Source of the DNA: Acidisarcina sp.
GTDB taxonomy: Bacteria > Acidobacteriota > Blastocatellia > Pyrinomonadales > Pyrinomonadaceae
Reading direction: 5' to 3'
NCBI GenBank assembly: GCA_021155145.1
Contig: JAJNPX010000286.1
Coordinates: forward strand, 1-6,470
DNA length: 6,470 nucleotides
Translations under genes and position numbers: made by a program
Notes under the pieces: generated by a model
The model's input: only the letters and a program-made list of their open reading frames with translations
Told to the model about the DNA's origin: nothing
Databases searched by the model: none
Shown: piece after piece, positions 5,701 through 6,470 of the stretch
How positions within the stretch are numbered: position 1 is the stretch's first letter
Layout of the letters: each line of letters opens with the position of its first letter

Positions 5701-6470
5701 TTGCGGACAGGAATGTCCGCGTTCCTTTCTGCCGCTCCGACGAGATCGACCTGAGCGTAGATGTTCGGCAGATATTTCTCGTCGATCGGCACCTTGAGCG
5801 TCATCGACGAATCCTTCATCGTGAACCGTTCGGTCTTAACGAGGCCGTCGCGGCGGAGCGTTAGTACGCCTTCGGCCGGTGTGAACGGTGCGATCACGAG
5901 CAGTTCGGCGACCTCACCGGGATTGTAATCCTTCTTCGACGGAATGATCTGAACTTCTTCCTGCTCGACGTTTCGTTTCGGCGGCGTCTTTCCGCCGGGA
6001 ACCCATACGGTGAACTCGCTCTCGTTGAACCGCTCGCGGTCGTCCATTACCGTCGCGGTGATAGTATATCGCCCGCCGTTTTTAGCGACGAATGTGCATT
6101 TAGGAAGCCCGGTCGCTACCGCTCCCGGTTCTGACATGACCGACTTGACGGTGCAGGTCTGCTCATCGACGGTCACTTCCTTCCATGTGCCTTTGTCGAA
6201 CTGCCAGTCCTTGAGCACGGCTTTGATCTCGACGTCGCGGCCCGCGACGAGTTTGCCGTCGAGATCGGAAACGATCGATTCGACGACGATGTTCTCGCCT
6301 TTTTGGACGAAAGTCCGCGGCGTACGGATACCGACGTAAAGATCCGCCGGATGCACGAGCAGGGACGTCTGCCCGGCCCACGTTTGACGATTCACATCCT
6401 GTACGGAGGCAGAAGCCGAGATCGTGTACGGGCGGGGAGGTTTGACCGAGTCGAAATCGATCTTTAGATA
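2769..6470 (-). CDS. Bacterial alpha-2-macroglobulin with thioester motif (5' end beyond window)
   Basis: This is a broad-range protease trap: cleavage of a bait region is thought to expose a thioester that captures the attacking protease in the periplasm. The frame is open to the right edge (first visible residues YLKIDFDSVKPPRPY), so 1233 codons are seen. The GTG at 6395 is not a believable start, because domain sequence continues through it. Visible-fragment residue numbers: MG/MG2-type beta domains ~1-360 (VYVQVDLVG-like strand, VDEAVLALSRY); bait-like linker rich in Pro, Ala and Met ~385-437; A2M core ~440-485 (ENFNALAVWSPSVKTD, LPDNLTRYRITAVS); thioester motif CSEQ at 670-673 within YPYACSEQISSR; alpha/alpha-toroid thioester domain to ~990 (LVRGLLAHRKKGHW, TQENVFILLAMDKY); C-terminal MG10 domain to the end (YTYVARATTPGQFVVPP, AEEMYAPETFGR). 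Family members are usually 1500-1900 residues, so several hundred residues and the signal peptide or lipobox are probably missing. Three hairpin-bearing insertions keep the frame (listed separately). No pbpC partner lies downstream. Confidence 0.93.
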   Translation of the reverse strand, partial: YLKIDFDSVKPPRPYTISASASVQDVNRQTWAGQTSLLVHPADLYVGIRTPRTFVQKGENIVVESIVSDLDGKLVAGRDVEIKAVLKDWQFDKGTWKEVTVDEQTCTVKSVMSEPGAVATGLPKCTFVAKNGGRYTITATVMDDRERFNESEFTVWVPGGKTPPKRNVEQEEVQIIPSKKDYNPGEVAELLVIAPFTPAEGVLTLRRDGLVKTERFTMKDSSMTLKVPIDEKYLPNIYAQVDLVGAAERNADIPVRNPADTQTTADKNVRVPLAKRPAFASGNINLSVTTESRRLTVSAEPKEKTLAPGGETKVDIQVKDHRGEPVANSEVAVVIVDEAVLALSRYTIADPMSVFYTARGTGVTDHHLRKDVLLGNPEDVRANPPAPPPSADGAGGSFRRMEVLSSLQRAPSPKMAAAESVADMAMAKDDESPSSPINLRENFNALAVWSPSVKTDSNGRASVDVKLPDNLTRYRITAVSVDAGKRFGKTESNITAKQPLMVRPSAPRFLNFGDKFELPVVVQNQTDKDMAVDVALRTSNAHIIDAASGVAGGTPAVQSGKRVLVKANSREEVRFPVATVKAGTARFQIAVSSGSFADAAEISLPVWTPATTEAFATYGTTEDNGAIIQPVQTPGDVYPQFGGLEVTTSSTQLQELTDAFIYLTNYPYACSEQISSRMISIAAMKDVLSAFKAKDMPDADALARQFARDIEILQSRQRNDGSFGLWKRDRERYEYPFLTIHVAHALALAKAKGYKVPDEMLNKTKPYLKNIENYMKDQWYMSSPQVRWTVSAYALYVRDMMGDKDVAKAKKLLAEARVASATGDTAMYDTKMPFEALGWLLSVIADDQGSTAEVDQIVRFLLNRTTETASTANFVTNYGDGGWLIMHSNRRADGVLLEAMVKLRGSADTPVRMSVASARKGSNNSDSSMGSKSVAGGTGDADKSVRAPVEDLIPKLVRGLLAHRKKGHWGTTQENVFILLAMDKYFNAFEKVTPDFVSRVWLGNAYAGEQTFKGRSIDSNVLAIPMSYLVEQGGTSNLLIDKQGVGRLYYRIGMKYAPKNLKLEPADYGFTVLRKYEGVDNKDDVVQKADGSWTIKSGARVRIRLTMVAQARRYHVALVDQLPAGLEILNPELATTEAIPADTGGGNTGVVEVGSRSIGRNYYWWRMNWFEHQNFRDERAEAFSSLLWEGVYNYTYVARATTPGQFVVPPAKAEEMYAPETFGRTGTDFVRVE
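3627..3758 (-). repeat. Paired palindromic element, copy 1 (in frame)
   Basis: Two inverted 24-base arms (3627-3650 and 3735-3758) match with one mismatch. Each arm is GGGAGC plus an 18-base palindrome: GCGGACACTCTTGTCCGC at 3633-3650 and GCGGACAGGAGTGTCCGC at 3735-3752, each with 7-bp perfect stems and a 4-base loop. The 84-base core equals 28 codons. Read with the gene, the palindromes encode ADTPVR and ADKSVR. The whole unit adds about 44 residues (visible ~905-948) inside the thioester domain, between LLEAMVKLRG and EDLIPKLVRGLL, which in relatives I would expect to be nearly contiguous. It shares arm sequence with the element at 5656-5725. The likely nature is a REP/BIME-like or RPE-like small dispersed element; that is inference. 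Confidence 0.8.
3651..3671. repeat. Extra hairpin inside palindromic element copy 1
   Basis: GTCGCCGG (3651-3658) and CCGGCGAC (3664-3671) form a perfect 8-bp stem with a 5-base loop. It directly abuts the 18-base palindrome ending at 3650, giving two back-to-back hairpins. In the gene it encodes VAGGTGD. The second arm of the element has no equivalent hairpin next to it. Confidence 0.75.
4452..4463 (-). other. Thioester motif Cys-Ser-Glu-Gln
   Basis: The minus strand reads TGC TCC GAG CAG, giving CSEQ in the context PYACSEQISSR. In thioester-containing macroglobulins and complement proteins the CxEQ Cys and Gln form the internal thioester. Its presence separates this protein from the YfaS-type bacterial macroglobulins that lack it. 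Confidence 0.85.
4804..4837 (-). repeat. Double-hairpin GC-rich element (in frame, different family)
   Basis: Two perfect hairpins are separated by one base: GCAGGCG-TCC-CGCCTGC (4804-4820) and ACGCCGC-TG-GCGGCGT (4822-4837), both with 7-bp stems. Read with the gene they give about DAASGVAGGTPAVQSG (visible ~545-560). This Gly/Ala/Pro-rich patch lies between ALRTSNAHI and KRVLVKANSREEVRFP, in a beta-rich domain where a short turn would be expected. From memory, similar AGGTPA-type peptides made by GCAGGCG...CGCCTGC repeats occur in other large-genome environmental bacteria; I have not checked this. Confidence 0.7.
5159..5317 (-). other. Probable bait/linker region of the macroglobulin
   Basis: This codes for visible residues ~385-437. 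It begins with a Pro/Ala-rich stretch (PPAPPPSADGAGGSFRR), continues through Ala/Met-rich MAAAESVADMAMAKDDESP and ends just before the conserved ENFNALAVWSP core. Low complexity, likely disorder and position just before the A2M core match where the protease-sensitive bait sits in this family. Exact limits are inferred. Confidence 0.5.
5656..5725 (-). repeat. Paired palindromic element, copy 2 (in frame)
   Basis: Two inverted 23-base arms (5656-5678 and 5703-5725) match with one mismatch. Each arm is GGAAC plus an 18-base palindrome: GCGGACATTCTTGTCCGC at 5661-5678 and GCGGACAGGAATGTCCGC at 5703-5720. The 24-base core equals 8 codons. In the gene the palindromes encode ADIPVR and ADKNVR around NPADTQTT (visible ~250-270), between YAQVDLVGAAE and LAKRPAFASGNI. 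A degraded half-arm, TTGTCTGC (5681-5688), follows TTGTCCGC (5671-5678) at ten-base spacing. It has the same arms, orientation and reading phase as the element at 3627-3758, but a shorter core. Confidence 0.8.

Noticed and set aside
6393..6395. GTG at 6395 as the macroglobulin start
   Set aside because: The frame stays open to the window edge with domain-like sequence (KPPRPYTISASASVQD), no ribosome binding site is seen, and the family is several hundred residues longer.

Overview
The window looks like chromosome of a GC-rich, diderm (LPS-making) environmental bacterium. My best guess is Acidobacteriota, perhaps a Blastocatellia/Pyrinomonadales relative. The reasons are the combination of a Kdo-pathway isomerase, a two-domain NTF2-like exported protein and a large thioester-type bacterial alpha-2-macroglobulin. 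That placement rests on general family resemblance and was not tested by any search.

Left block, minus strand, about 1-2085: three genes read leftwards as a likely operon. The first encodes an exported protein with two SnoaL/DUF4440-like (NTF2 fold) domains. Its TAA stop directly abuts the ATG of kdsD (arabinose-5-phosphate isomerase, SIS plus two CBS domains, the entry enzyme to Kdo/LPS synthesis). After 66 bases comes the start of a further exported protein, cut off by the left edge. Middle, plus strand, about 2161-2736: a small divergently transcribed gene for an unrecognised protein with an HEAAH zinc-metallopeptidase-like motif. A strong ribosome binding site favours its internal start at 2212. 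Right block, minus strand, 2769-6470: the C-terminal 1233 codons of a bacterial alpha-2-macroglobulin, whose start lies beyond the right edge. It runs tail-to-tail with the HEAAH gene across a 32-base gap. Its MG, bait-like, thioester (CSEQ) and C-terminal MG10 regions can all be seen.

The most striking signal is inside the macroglobulin gene. Three short DNA elements made of perfect hairpins sit in frame at probable surface loops. Two are members of one family: each is a pair of inverted 23-24 base arms, and each arm contains an 18-base palindrome of the form GCGGACA-N4-TGTCCGC. All four palindromes lie in the same reading phase, so each encodes Ala-Asp-x-x-Val-Arg. The cores between the arms are multiples of three (84 and 24 bases). 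The third is a different double hairpin (GCAGGCG-TCC-CGCCTGC followed by ACGCCGC-TG-GCGGCGT) that reads Ala-Gly-Gly-Thr-Pro-Ala. They look like small dispersed palindromic elements (REP/BIME-like, or analogous to the Rickettsia palindromic elements) that inserted into a gene without breaking it. This is the best candidate here for something little described.

No tRNA, rRNA, CRISPR array, insertion sequence or convincing factor-independent terminator was found.
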